A stretch of 64,000 nucleotides of DNA from Streptomyces xanthii (GCF_014621695.1 NZ_CP061281.1:7750001-7814000); one strand, 5' to 3'. Shown: positions 25,646 to 34,153, counted from the stretch's first letter. The notes: generated by a model from the letters alone, not told the origin. Translations and numbers: made by a program.

Positions 25646-26596
25646 ATGTTCAGGACGACTGTCTTACCTGGAACACCGTGCGCCCCTCCGCACCCAGGAG
25701 ACGTACCCCTGCACCGGCTGGAGACGGCCGGCCCCGGTGCCACGCCCTTCGCGGCGGGCGACTTCGATGCGCTGGGGCCGCTGGCCAGAGACCGCGGCCC
25801 GCACCGGCACACCTTCTACGAGATCGTCCACGTCACCGCAGGCACCGGCACCCATGTGATCGACCTCGCGCGCTGGACGCTGAACCCCCCGCACCTCGCC
25901 GTGATCCGCCCCGGCCAGGTCCACCACTGGGAGTCCGACCGGAACCTCACGGGCACCCTCGTGCTGTTCACCGAGGACTTCCTGGTCGACCACCCCGGCG
26001 ACCGGGCCGTCCTGCGGCGCCTCGCAGAGCGGTCCTGGTTCAGCCTGGACGCCGAACAGAACGCGCGTATAGGCCTGTTGGCGGACGAGCTGGTCCAAGA
26101 GCACCGCGAACGCAGCCCCGGCTACGAGAGCGTGCTCCGCTCCCTGCTGCACGTCCTGGTGACCCGCGCGGACCGTCTGCCGGAGCGCGGCACAGGGCCC
26201 CACCGTGCGGAGGGGCGGATGGGTGCGGTCGCCGAGGCGTTCGCTCGGATGCTCGCTGACCGGCGCGAGGCGCCCGCGTCCATCGAGCGGGACTGGACAG
26301 TCCGGGAGTGCGCCCGCCGCCTCGGCGTCACCCCCGGCTACCTCACCGAGGCCGTACGGGCGGCGACCGGCCGCAGCCCCGGACGCCTCCTCATCGAGGC
26401 CCGCGCCCAGCAGGCACAGCGGCTGCTCGCACACACCGGCCTCTCGGTACGGCAGATCGCCGACCGCACCGGGTTCGCCGACCCCGCCTACTTCAGCCGC
26501 TTCTTCCGCCGCGAGACCGGATCGAGCCCCGGCGCCTTCCGAAAACACCACAGTCACCACCACCAGTCCCTCGAAGCACCGCGGCGGCGTCCCTAG
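25646..26596 (+). CDS. AraC-family transcriptional regulator with cupin sensor
   Basis: Predicted 316-residue regulator. An N-terminal cupin-like sensing domain (HRHTFYEIVHVTAGTGTHVI, VIRPGQVHHWE) is followed by an AraC double helix-turn-helix (VRECARRLGVTPGYLTEAVR, VRQIADRTGFADPAYFSRFF) near residues 220-300. I start at ATG 25646; ATG 25610 in the same frame is an alternative. It is followed 38 bases later by the secreted dioxygenase gene, its probable target, and mirrors the LysR/protease arrangement on the other strand. Confidence 0.88.
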   Translation: MFRTTVLPGTPCAPPHPGDVPLHRLETAGPGATPFAAGDFDALGPLARDRGPHRHTFYEIVHVTAGTGTHVIDLARWTLNPPHLAVIRPGQVHHWESDRNLTGTLVLFTEDFLVDHPGDRAVLRRLAERSWFSLDAEQNARIGLLADELVQEHRERSPGYESVLRSLLHVLVTRADRLPERGTGPHRAEGRMGAVAEAFARMLADRREAPASIERDWTVRECARRLGVTPGYLTEAVRAATGRSPGRLLIEARAQQAQRLLAHTGLSVRQIADRTGFADPAYFSRFFRRETGSSPGAFRKHHSHHHQSLEAPRRRP

Positions 26597-26634
26597 GTTC
26601 GTTGGCGATCCGACAGCCCCCACAAGGAGCAGGT

Positions 26635-27468
26635 ATGGACAGCCAGACGAACTCACCGGACCCTTCGCGCTCCCCGCTCGTCAGCCGCAAGACGGTGCTG
26701 CGTGCGGCCCTCGCGGCCGGCGCCGCCGTACCCCTGGCCATGACGGGCGCCCCCGCCCTGGCCCGCACTTTCGCCGAAACCGGCACCCCGGTCGAGGTGA
26801 CACCGGCCTGCGACGACGGCGATGACCCGACGCCGAGCCAGATCGAGGGCCCGTACTTCAAACCGAACTCCCCGCAGCGCACGAGTCTGCTGGAAGCCGG
26901 GACGCCCGGCACGCGGCTCACGCTCACCGGATACGTCTTCGGCCTGGCCTGCCGCCCGATATCGGGCGCGCTGATGGACTTCTGGCAGGCGGACACGAAC
27001 GGCGCCTACGACAACACCGGCTTCCGCTTCCGCGGCCACCAGTACACGGCCTCGAACGGCTCCTTCACCCTGACCACGATCGTGCCGGGCCTCTACCCCG
27101 GGCGCACCCGGCACCTCCACGTGAAGGTTCAGGCACCGGGCCGCCCGGTCCTCACCACGCAGCTGTACTTCCCGAACGAGCCCCGCAACAACACCGACTC
27201 GATCTACGACCCACGCCTGCTGATGGCGGTGCGCGACGGGGGAGGCGGCCGCGAGGCATCGTTCGACTTCGTCCTCGACGTCCCCCAGGACCCGGGCGGC
27301 GGCGACCCCAGCGACCCACCGACCGGCGGCACCTGGGCCGTGGGGACGACCTACGGGACCGGCGCGACGGTCGCCTACGGCGGCCGAACCTACCGCTGCC
27401 TACAGGGACACACGGCCCAGCCCGGCTGGGAACCGCCGAACGCTCCGGCGCTGTGGCAGCTCGTCTGA
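26635..27468 (+). CDS. Exported intradiol ring-cleavage dioxygenase with chitin-binding domain
   Basis: Predicted 277-residue exported Fe(III) dioxygenase that should open catechol-type rings between the hydroxyls. The signal is Tat-like (SRKTVLRAALAAGAAVPLAM). Iron ligands can be assigned: Tyr125 (TNGAYDN), Tyr154 (PGLYPG), His160 and His162 (RHLHV). A PGGGDPSDPP linker leads to a CBM5/12-type module at residues 232-277, nearly the same as in the protease at 23175. A comparable fused dioxygenase has been characterised in Streptomyces sp. SirexAA-E and linked to lignin-derived aromatics. AAGGAG precedes ATG 26635. Confidence 0.92.
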   Translation: MDSQTNSPDPSRSPLVSRKTVLRAALAAGAAVPLAMTGAPALARTFAETGTPVEVTPACDDGDDPTPSQIEGPYFKPNSPQRTSLLEAGTPGTRLTLTGYVFGLACRPISGALMDFWQADTNGAYDNTGFRFRGHQYTASNGSFTLTTIVPGLYPGRTRHLHVKVQAPGRPVLTTQLYFPNEPRNNTDSIYDPRLLMAVRDGGGGREASFDFVLDVPQDPGGGDPSDPPTGGTWAVGTTYGTGATVAYGGRTYRCLQGHTAQPGWEPPNAPALWQLV

Positions 27469-27632
27469 CTTCGGCCGCCCGAGGATCGGGCACTCGCTCC
27501 GGTCACAGTCCAGGGAGCCGTGTCCCGAGTCCGACATGCGTCACGCTCGGGGTACTCTCTCCGACTCGATCGGCCACGTTCCCGTCGAGTGTGGCCGACC
27601 AGCGCGGTTGCTCGGCTGATGACTGGCGCGGC

Positions 27633-27653
27633 GGTCCTCCCGCTGGGAGGACC
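27633..27653 (+). terminator. Strong hairpin downstream of the dioxygenase
   Basis: GGTCCTCCC (27633-27641) and GGGAGGACC (27645-27653) form a nine-pair stem with a three-base loop, 165 bases after the stop. A probable terminator, though distant. Confidence 0.5.
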
Positions 27654-28144
27654 TGCGTCCGGATCTGCGGGCCCGATACCTGAACCACGCAGAGGATGCA
27701 GGGCCCCGTGGCAGCCCACCGTCGTGGGGCCGTGCCCGTTCACGACCGTTCCGAACCCGGGAGCTGTAGGGGTTTCTGCCCAGTGAGCATGCGTGCTGGG
27801 CAGGAGCCTTGCCACGTCCGGCAGTACTGGCGAGCGCCGCCGCCTGTGGTCGGCCCGTGCCGGCGACGGACTGTCGAGGCTTCGCCCAGTGGAACCGCGC
27901 TCGTGTACGGGCTCGGATGCGCCACGTGGTCTGCGAATGCAGCTCTGATTGCCGACCCATTCTGGTGCGGGGAGCATCGAGTGCGCTGCGGAGGACGAGG
28001 AGCTGGACTCGGGGTCACTCTCGCCGGTGGACGGACCGTCCCGGCGGGCGCGGCCGCACTCGATGGGGCGCGGTTCCCGAACGGGCCGGAAAGCGTGGAT
28101 GGTGACTGGCGAAAGCGTGGACGGCCGTGGGCCTGAGGGGGACC
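27654..28144. other. Non-coding stretch before an acetyltransferase gene
   Basis: About 490 bases with no convincing gene. An inverted repeat, CTGCCCAG (27776-27783) with CTGGGCAG (27796-27803), may form a further hairpin. Open frames here lack ribosome binding sites and recognisable sequence. Confidence 0.4.
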
Positions 28145-28648
28145 ATGGTGTGCATGTCTGACTGGATCATTGAGGCCGGATCCGTCCTGGACGCGGACGT
28201 GGACGACGTGATGCGGGAGTACTTCGAGGAGATGGGGCAAAGGGTGCTGGGACGATCGGTCACCAGCGTGGAGCTCGATACCGTGCTGGCGCACGACCCC
28301 CACGACGATCTCGGCCCGCCCAGCGGCGCGTTCCTCGTCGCACGCAGCAACGAGGGCGAGTTTTTGGGGTGCGCGGGAGTGCGCATGCTGAACGGCACCG
28401 AGACGGCCGAGCTCAAGCGGATGTACGTGCGCCCGGCCGGACGTGGAACAGGGCTCGGGAAAGGTCTGTTGCGGGCCGTCGAGGAGACGGCTGTGAAGCT
28501 CGGTGCAACTCGGATCGTGTGCGAGACCAACACCCAACTGATCGAGGCCCGGACCCTGTACGCCAGGCACGGCTACCAGGAGACCGGACCGTATGAAGGC
28601 CATGGGCGGGCCGACCATTGGTTCGTCAAGAAGCTCACTGCTGAGTGA
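28145..28648 (+). CDS. GNAT-family N-acetyltransferase
   Basis: Predicted 167-residue acetyltransferase using acetyl-CoA. The CoA-binding motif is LKRMYVRPAGRGTGLGKGLL, and the C-terminal strand-loop reads CETNTQLIEARTLYARHGY. ATG 28145 follows AGGGGG; ATG 28154 (MSDWIIEAG) is equally possible. Acceptor substrate unknown. It is followed directly by a transposase relic on the other strand. Confidence 0.85.
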   Translation: MVCMSDWIIEAGSVLDADVDDVMREYFEEMGQRVLGRSVTSVELDTVLAHDPHDDLGPPSGAFLVARSNEGEFLGCAGVRMLNGTETAELKRMYVRPAGRGTGLGKGLLRAVEETAVKLGATRIVCETNTQLIEARTLYARHGYQETGPYEGHGRADHWFVKKLTAE

Positions 28649-28718
28649 GAGTCGCCAAGCCCCACTGTCCGAGACGTCTGACGAACGGTGAGACGTCGAG
28701 GACTTCGGTGTGCCCGTG

Positions 28719-28991
28719 TTCCCGTTTGCCGTTGCGGGTTCAGGTCTGCGGTCTGCTGGTGAGACGACAGGCCAGCGACGGCTTGGGTCGTGGCGCTCAT
28801 GTGCTCGCGACGGCCGAGGTGGCGGCCCAGGGTTCGCCGGTTCTTCAGGTGGCGATGCCGTGTGCGACGCGCATGCGTCGTGAAGAGTCCCAGTCCCTGG
28901 TAGCCGGAATCGGCGAGGATCCCAACCCCAGGCGCATCGGCCAGGGTCTCGACCAGCTCCAACTGGCGGGCGTGGGTGGGGTTCGGTGAGC
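28719..28991 (-). pseudogene. 3' fragment of a DDE transposase (IS5-type)
   Basis: The minus strand keeps the C-terminal part of a transposase: VGILADSGYQGLGL contains the second Asp, then LGRHLGRREHMSATTQAVAG and LSSHQQTADLNPQRQT. The N-terminal half, the start and the inverted repeats are not found, and the region between Asp and the last helices is shortened, so the glutamate is lost. The 285 bases beyond it up to the XRE-cupin gene hold no clear gene. Confidence 0.65.
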
Positions 28992-29277
28992 GCTCCGTGG
29001 GCGGGCCGGTCCGGCTCCTCGCCGTAGCCCCCTTAGAAGGCGACCTGATTGCCGTTCGCGGCCACCTCCTTGGCCATGCGTCGAGTCGGCGGGCGTCAGC
29101 CTGCTTGCCCTGCCCGACGGGGCCCTTCCCGGCCGCCGCCGGGTCGTCGGGCGAGAGAGCAGGATCTACGTCCAGGCCCAGCCGTGCTCCGCACGGGGGT
29201 TGTTCGGCCTCGGCAGCTGAATACCCGGCGCTGGAGGCCCGTGTTCCGCCCGGTTGTCAACTATCCGACGCCTTGGC

Positions 29278-29856
29278 TCAGGTGCTGATGGGGGAGGCGA
29301 AGACGACGGTGATGTCCACCGCCTCGGCGGCGGTGCGGTAGAAGTGCGGTGCGTCGCCGGCGAAGGCCAGCATGTCGCCGGGGCCCAGGTCCTGCGGGGC
29401 ATCGACCGGTCCGGCGGTCACGTGCCCGGTGGCGATGAGCAGGTGCTCGATCGTGCCGGTGGCGTGGGGGACGCCGGTCACCTCCGTCTCGGGCGGGATG
29501 CGCAACCGCCAGATCTCCAGGCTGTTGCCACTGCTGATACGGCGCAGCAGTTCCCGGGCGACGTCGCCCGGTTCGGCGGGCGTGCCCGGCCGGTAGACCG
29601 GCCCGGTGTCGGCGTCGCGCGCCAGCAGGTCCGCGATCGGGATGCGTAGCGCGACGGCGATCGCGTCCAGGGTGTCGATCGTCGGGTTGCCTTTGCCCGC
29701 CTCGAGTTGCGACAGAGTGGCCTTGCTCAGGCCGGCGCGCCGGGCCATCTCCGCGGCGCTCATTCCGCGTTGCTGACGGCGCAGTCGGATCTTTGCGCCG
29801 ACCGCGGCCGCGGTACTGCTGACCGGCTGTCGGCCGGAGCCGGACGGCGCGGCCAT
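29278..29856 (-). CDS. XRE-family regulator with C-terminal cupin
   Basis: Predicted 192-residue regulator. The helix-turn-helix is at about residues 18-72 (MSAAEMARRAGLSKATLSQL, NPTIDTLDAIAVAL) and the cupin sensor at residues 110-190 (IEHLLIATGHVTAG, LGPGDMLAFAGDAPHFY). Such proteins usually bind an amino acid or related ligand and repress their own operon. Its ATG overlaps the stop of the AlaX gene, so both are on one transcript. The tandem operators at 30571-30634 are its likely target. Confidence 0.88.
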   Translation of the reverse strand: MAAPSGSGRQPVSSTAAAVGAKIRLRRQQRGMSAAEMARRAGLSKATLSQLEAGKGNPTIDTLDAIAVALRIPIADLLARDADTGPVYRPGTPAEPGDVARELLRRISSGNSLEIWRLRIPPETEVTGVPHATGTIEHLLIATGHVTAGPVDAPQDLGPGDMLAFAGDAPHFYRTAAEAVDITVVFASPIST

Positions 29857-30578
29857 CAGTGGCTCCGGTGGGTGGCGGAGTAGGACACGCGGACACGGCC
29901 CTTCTTCACCTTCAGCGTCGGCAGGACCACCTCGGCCAGATCGCCGAGGCTGCGCACATGGGTGCCCCCGCACGGCGCGCAGTGCAGGGCGCCCAGGTGC
30001 ACCACGCGCCGCCCCTCGCCCTCGTACTGCGCGAGGACGGGCAGATCGTCGGCGATCGCGGCGGCCACCGCGTCCCGCAGAGCGGCGGTGGCTTCCTCGC
30101 GCCCTTCCGGGTCGGCCAGCCGGGCGTCCGGCTGCGGCGCTTGGAACTCGATGCGGGCCTGACCGGGGAAGTGGTTGCTGCTGAGCATCACCCACCCCTG
30201 AAGGCGTCCGGCCGCCTCGACCAGGTGCCCGGCCGTGTGCAGTGCGGCGTGCGTCATCCGGGCCTGCACATCGATCCGCGCCCGCACCTCCTGCCCCACG
30301 GCGAGGATCGGCAACTGGCCGCCCTCGGGCGCCAGCGCCACGATCAGCCCCGACTCCCGGTCCCGGACCGGGACGACCTCCACATCGTCCAGCCAGCCCC
30401 GGTCGGCGGGCTGGCCGCCGCCCTGCGGGTGGAAGAGGCAGTGCTCGACGGCAGCCCACGGCGCACCGTCCCGGTCACCTACGGCGATCACCCGCGTGTC
30501 GGCCTGATCCAGATAGGTGTCGTCCAGGTACGTGGCGACCTGGACAGCTCCCCGAACGGTATCGATTAGATGAACCAT
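29856..30578 (-). CDS. Alanyl-tRNA editing protein, AlaX-type
   Basis: Predicted 240-residue stand-alone editing domain that hydrolyses mischarged Ser- or Gly-tRNA(Ala) in the cytoplasm. Zinc ligands are the HTAGH motif (with a further upstream His in THAALHTAGH) and CAPCGGTH. The N-terminal FHPQGGGQPADRG loop is the usual substrate-site signature. The start codon at 30578 lies inside the first 26-bp operator repeat. It heads a two-gene operon with the XRE-cupin regulator. Confidence 0.9.
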   Translation of the reverse strand: MVHLIDTVRGAVQVATYLDDTYLDQADTRVIAVGDRDGAPWAAVEHCLFHPQGGGQPADRGWLDDVEVVPVRDRESGLIVALAPEGGQLPILAVGQEVRARIDVQARMTHAALHTAGHLVEAAGRLQGWVMLSSNHFPGQARIEFQAPQPDARLADPEGREEATAALRDAVAAAIADDLPVLAQYEGEGRRVVHLGALHCAPCGGTHVRSLGDLAEVVLPTLKVKKGRVRVSYSATHRSH

Positions 30579-30634
30579 GTGTTCACTATAACGAACGAGC
30601 GAGCATGGTGAACACAGCGTTCAGTAAAATGAAC
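30571..30634. promoter_or_regulatory. Tandem 26-bp operators of the AlaX operon
   Basis: Two copies of TGAAC-N5-GTTCA-N6-(T/C)GAAC lie at 30571-30596 and 30609-30634, 38 bases apart. Each holds three half-sites in alternating orientation. The first covers the AlaX start codon, the second covers a TAAAAT -10-like box reading away from AlaX. This is a strong candidate for autoregulation by the XRE-cupin protein. Confidence 0.7.
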
Positions 30635-30636
30635 CA

Positions 30637-30726
30637 GTGCCGCTCGACATTACCCCTCGCCCTCGGCCAGACCTTTCCGGGCCCGGCGCCTACGGGTATG
30701 TGATGAACATCGGCTTCACTGCCTGA
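30637..30726 (+). CDS. 29-codon open frame starting at the operator edge
   Basis: GTG 30637 lies seven bases after a TAAAAT box, so a leaderless transcript could start here. The frame ends at TGA 30724-30726 after DLSGPGAYGYVMNIGFTA. It may be the 5' stub of a lost gene formerly divergent from AlaX, or a real short peptide. I do not recognise it. The region 30727-31062 beyond shows no gene. Confidence 0.25.
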   Translation: MPLDITPRPRPDLSGPGAYGYVMNIGFTA

Positions 30727-31062
30727 CTCGTGCGTTGGACGGCTCATTGCGCCTGACGCATCAAGGCCGGGGAAGTTGTTCGATCATGGCGGCAGCGGCA
30801 TGGGGCATGCCCGAAGTGTGTATCAGCTTCAACGCTTATGACCGGCGGAGATACCGGTGGCGGAATGGTCTCGTGATGCTGGCCCTCACCGGCGCGCCTG
30901 TGGCGGGGTGAGTGGCGGTGAGCCGTTGACGCTCTTGACCACATGCTCATGAGCCCTGCTCCGCTGCTACGTCCGACGGCTGGCATCCAGGAGATTCCAG
31001 GGTGGAGACGACCACGGCCACGGCCGTCGGCCCTGTGCTACGTTCGGGCCGCAGGGGACCTC

Positions 31063-31464
31063 ATGGATCAGACGTCGCAGGCACGTGACGAGTTGGATCT
31101 GCTGGGCCGGTCGCTTCGGCGACAACTGGTCGCGCTGATCACCGATCTGACGGTCCGCGTCCACCTGCGTCGGCTCTCGCTCGACGAGCCGAAGATCGCT
31201 AGCTTTCAGCCACTCCGCCACCACTATGCAGCGGAATATCAAGGCAAGCGCCCCGCGACCACCACCGCTGCCGAGACAGCCGCACGCGCGACGTCGGCCC
31301 TCCGCTCGGCCGGTTGGAACGTCACGACGTCGCAGGAGGACGACGACGGAGTGCTGTGGACGGTGATCGCAGCCCACCGGGACGGCAGCCATATCCACGT
31401 CCTGACGGGCAAAGCCACACTGACCGTCGTGTTCCGGGGACGCACGCCGGAGCGGGCGCTCTGA
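31063..31464 (+). CDS. Hypothetical protein
   Basis: Predicted 133-residue soluble protein with a helical N-terminal half (LDLLGRSLRRQLVALITDL) and a beta-rich C-terminal half (WTVIAAHRDGSHIHVLTG, ATLTVVFRG). AGGGGACC precedes ATG 31063; the frame is open upstream without a better start. I recognise no family and no neighbour gives a functional clue. Confidence 0.55.
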   Translation: MDQTSQARDELDLLGRSLRRQLVALITDLTVRVHLRRLSLDEPKIASFQPLRHHYAAEYQGKRPATTTAAETAARATSALRSAGWNVTTSQEDDDGVLWTVIAAHRDGSHIHVLTGKATLTVVFRGRTPERAL

Positions 31465-31623
31465 CCGTCGCGGCCGACGCCCAAGACCGAAGAGAAGCCC
31501 AAGATGCAGAAGTGACGTCAAGCGGTTGGGAGTCGGCGAGCTTCCCCACCCCCAGGGCGCTACTGGAGCCGCGAAGGCCCGGCTCTCCGGGCCGTGTGTC
31601 GGAAGTCCGATAAGTTGGCCGGC

Positions 31624-32046
31624 GTGGTTGGGCGAGGTCGGAGCTATCGATATGTCGAACCGGTCGAGTTGAAGGCTGCGGTCCGGCCTGGTGACGGCGG
31701 GCGTCGTATCGGATCCGCGGCTGACTTCGACGGCTGGATCGTGGAGCAAGCGATGGTGGATCTGGTCGAACCTTTCACCTTCGTGGTCGGCGTGGACGGT
31801 GTGCTTCGGCTGGCGCCGTGCCGGAGCGAGCACGTGGCCTGCGCCGACGGAGACATGGTCCTGAGCGCTGGTGAGATCAGCTTCATGCGCGAGGCAGACC
31901 GGTGGAACGTGAGCGAGGTCAGCAATCACTCCACCGGCTACTGCCCGGATGTCACCTCCTGGGCGGAGGTCGCCCGCGCCCTGGACGCTGCAGCCGGGGC
32001 CGGTAGAGCTCCCCGACCACCGCAGTCCAGAAATCGTCGTCGCTGA
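31624..32046 (+). CDS. Hypothetical protein, probably missing its C-terminus
   Basis: Predicted 140-residue protein. GTG 31624 follows TAAGTT by about nine bases, so it may be leaderless. The middle reads EPFTFVVGVDGVLRLAPCRS, GEISFMREADRWNVSEVSN and STGYCPDVTSWAEVARAL. I recall actinobacterial proteins with these blocks that continue into a cysteine-rich ribbon. Here the sequence changes abruptly after ARALDAA and ends in a basic tail. I infer truncation by rearrangement near 31990. On the opposite strand 31952-32146 another open frame starts that may belong to the incoming sequence. Confidence 0.55.
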   Translation: MVGRGRSYRYVEPVELKAAVRPGDGGRRIGSAADFDGWIVEQAMVDLVEPFTFVVGVDGVLRLAPCRSEHVACADGDMVLSAGEISFMREADRWNVSEVSNHSTGYCPDVTSWAEVARALDAAAGAGRAPRPPQSRNRRR

Positions 32047-32205
32047 AATCGGTCCCGCTGACGAGATCGTCGAGCATGTTACGTCCGACGAGTTCAGGCA
32101 GCACTTCGCTCAAGGCCCTCCCGCATCGTCGCTTCTTGTGGATCACTCACGAGGGAGCTGGTTGTCGATGCGGCGCGGGAGAGGCCTGGGCATGAGGAAG
32201 CCGTG

Positions 32206-32502
32206 TTACCGGTCTTCTTCCTGGGGCGAGAATTGGATCGGGTACGACACCGTCGGCTTCGGCTTCTTCGGCTGCTCCCACCCGGGAAAGTGCACGGGAT
32301 AGATCGCCGTCGACTTCGGTCTCGGGTGCTCCGCGCCCGGGCCTGACCGTGACGCCGCGCCGTCCATGCTGCTGCCGGCACCCACCGCGACCACAGCGAC
32401 ACCGACGAATATCGCCATCTCCCGGCGCGCGCCCGCCGCCCAGCGTGAGTACCCACGGACCTTCGTCCCGTCCGCCCGTACGTACGGTCTGACCCAAGGC
32501 AT
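32206..32502 (-). CDS. Small membrane-anchored hypothetical protein
   Basis: Predicted 98-residue protein starting MPWVRPYVRADGTKVRGYSR, followed by one hydrophobic segment (MAIFVGVAVVAVGAGSS) and a proline-rich exterior with two YP(V/I)(H/Q)F motifs. GGGGGGAGG precedes ATG 32502 by five bases, which settles the start. Short proteins with this MPWVRPYVR opening are common in Streptomyces; function unknown. Confidence 0.7.
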   Translation of the reverse strand: MPWVRPYVRADGTKVRGYSRWAAGARREMAIFVGVAVVAVGAGSSMDGAASRSGPGAEHPRPKSTAIYPVHFPGWEQPKKPKPTVSYPIQFSPQEEDR

Positions 32503-32853
32503 GCAGCCTCCCCCCCCGGTGCAACTCCCGCTGAACTGTCTGGTGGCAACCACTACTGACGAAGAATCAGGAAAGCCCAGCGCACGGCGATCACGTAAGC
32601 GAGGTTCAAGCCAGCTCAGGTCACCGATACCGGCCCCGGAACGGGAGAGGCCGGAGGGTATGTGTCAGGCGGAGCGGATCACCTTGAGCCTGTTGGACGG
32701 CGCACATCACGGGGCGGACTGGCCGGCCGGCATGTTGTGGTTGCCCACCCATAGATCCGCGGCCGGGACGAGCGCCTCGGCGCTGGTTGTCCGTTTGCGG
32801 GGTGGTGGATGCCAGTGGGGGGGGGCTTCCCGGCGGGCGCAGGGCGGGCGTGA

Positions 32854-33465
32854 TCAGTCGTTCCGCACCGCGTACTTGGCCAGCTTCGATTGCAGCCCGG
32901 CTTTGGCCGCCGGCCACTCGTCTGCGAGCATCGAGAAGTAGACGCTGTCCCGGAAGGTTCCGTCCGGCCGTTGCCGGTGTCGCCGCAGGATGCCTTCGGG
33001 CTGGGCCCCGAGGCGGGCGATCGCAGTCCGCGACCGATGGTTCATGTGGTCCGTCTTCCACTGGACCCGTCCCATGCCCAGTTCCTCGAAGGCGTGTGTG
33101 AGCAGCAGCAGCTTGGACTCGGTGTTCACGGCCGAGCGCCAGTGGCGCCGTCCGTACCAGGTCCAGCCGATCTCCAGTCTCTCGTTCTGCTCGCTGACGT
33201 CCAGGTAGGTGGTCCAGCCGATGGCGCGGCCGGTCTCCAGCAGTACGACTGCGAACGGCAGGGCGACGAGTTCGTCGTCGAGGACGTCGTCGAGTTTGGC
33301 GCCGAGTTCCGCCTCGGTCGTGGGTGTCGGGCCGCCCTGCCACCGCCACACCTCGTCGTCGTTGCCGCCGGCGGCAAACAGATCGCTGAGATGGCCCCGC
33401 GTCAGCGGTTCGAGACGGACGTGGGTGCCGGTCAGGGTCACGGGCGTGGGCGTCTTCGCTGTCAT
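32854..33465 (-). CDS. GNAT acetyltransferase, RimJ/RimL-like
   Basis: Predicted 203-residue acetyltransferase. Family blocks: VTLTGTHVRLEPLTRGHLSD, IGWTTYLDVSEQNERLEIG, TWYGRRHWRSAVNTESKLLL, then HMNHRSRTAIARLGAQPEGI. This pattern is the ribosomal-protein or aminoglycoside-type acetylating branch. ATG 33465 is used; GTG 33474 is an alternative. The promoter side contains the palindrome TTGCACTAGTGCAA, suggesting a repressor acts here, but no regulator gene adjoins. Confidence 0.85.
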   Translation of the reverse strand: MTAKTPTPVTLTGTHVRLEPLTRGHLSDLFAAGGNDDEVWRWQGGPTPTTEAELGAKLDDVLDDELVALPFAVVLLETGRAIGWTTYLDVSEQNERLEIGWTWYGRRHWRSAVNTESKLLLLTHAFEELGMGRVQWKTDHMNHRSRTAIARLGAQPEGILRRHRQRPDGTFRDSVYFSMLADEWPAAKAGLQSKLAKYAVRND

Positions 33466-33487
33466 GATCGACACTTTAGGGGCGCGT

Positions 33488-33523
33488 TTACACTAGGGGC
33501 AACCGATGATTGCACTAGTGCAA
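33488..33523. promoter_or_regulatory. Palindromic operator-like pair near the acetyltransferase promoter
   Basis: TTGCACTAGTGCAA (33510-33523) is a perfect 14-base palindrome. TTACACTAGGGGCAA (33488-33502) is a degenerate copy 22 bases away. They lie just upstream of the acetyltransferase gene that reads leftward. The regulator is not in the neighbourhood. Confidence 0.5.
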
Positions 33524-33715
33524 AACCGAAGCAAGCGCGGGGGTATTCGTCGCTACAGTCGCTTGGCTCAGTAGCCCTGGATGCTCGTGCAGTTGACCGG
33601 CGCACAGTCCGTCGAGGGCAAAGAGTGGGGTGGTACGGGCGCCGGCCACGTGAGAACCACGCCGCTGTCAGTGGCCGATGCGATGATCACCGCACTTTGA
33701 CGCGAGGAGATCACG

Positions 33716-34153
33716 ATGGGTACTTGGGATATCGGCCCGTTCGAGAATGACACGGCCGCGGACTTCGCCTGCGCCCTGGACGAAACCGCAAAGGACAAGC
33801 GCGAGGCTCTTGTGCGGGCGACTCTGATTCGCACCATCCAGACCCGGGACTACCTCGAAGGTCCGGAAGGGGAGGAGGCCGTAGCGGCCGTCGCTCTGAT
33901 CGCGGCACAGTGCCCGGGCGGTGAGCCGATCAGCACAAGCTATGGGCCCGACGAAGCCCTTCCGATCTTCGCCGACGATCTTCAGCCACTTGCTGTCGAG
34001 GCACTGGACCGTGTCGTTGCCGAGGAGTCCGAACTCGCCGAGCTTTGGGACGAGACACCTGATGGCTCGAGGTGGCGGCAGACCGTCAGCGGCCTTCGCG
34101 CCGTCCTCGCACCCGAGCCCACCATGCAGGAAGACTCGCTGTTCGATGCCTAG
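33716..34153 (+). CDS. DUF4259 family protein
   Basis: Predicted 145-residue protein of DUF4259: it opens MGTWDIGPFENDTAADFA, which is the family hallmark, and continues with EEAVAAVALIAAQCPG and LAELWDE. GAGGAG precedes ATG 33716. The family is of unknown function and is often found beside immunity genes. An Imm1-like gene follows 18 bases downstream. Confidence 0.85.
   Translation: MGTWDIGPFENDTAADFACALDETAKDKREALVRATLIRTIQTRDYLEGPEGEEAVAAVALIAAQCPGGEPISTSYGPDEALPIFADDLQPLAVEALDRVVAEESELAELWDETPDGSRWRQTVSGLRAVLAPEPTMQEDSLFDA

Noticed and set aside
24645..27468. A biosynthetic gene cluster around the dioxygenase
   Set aside because: Neighbouring genes are regulators and a protease; no synthase, transferase or transporter set supports a natural-product pathway.
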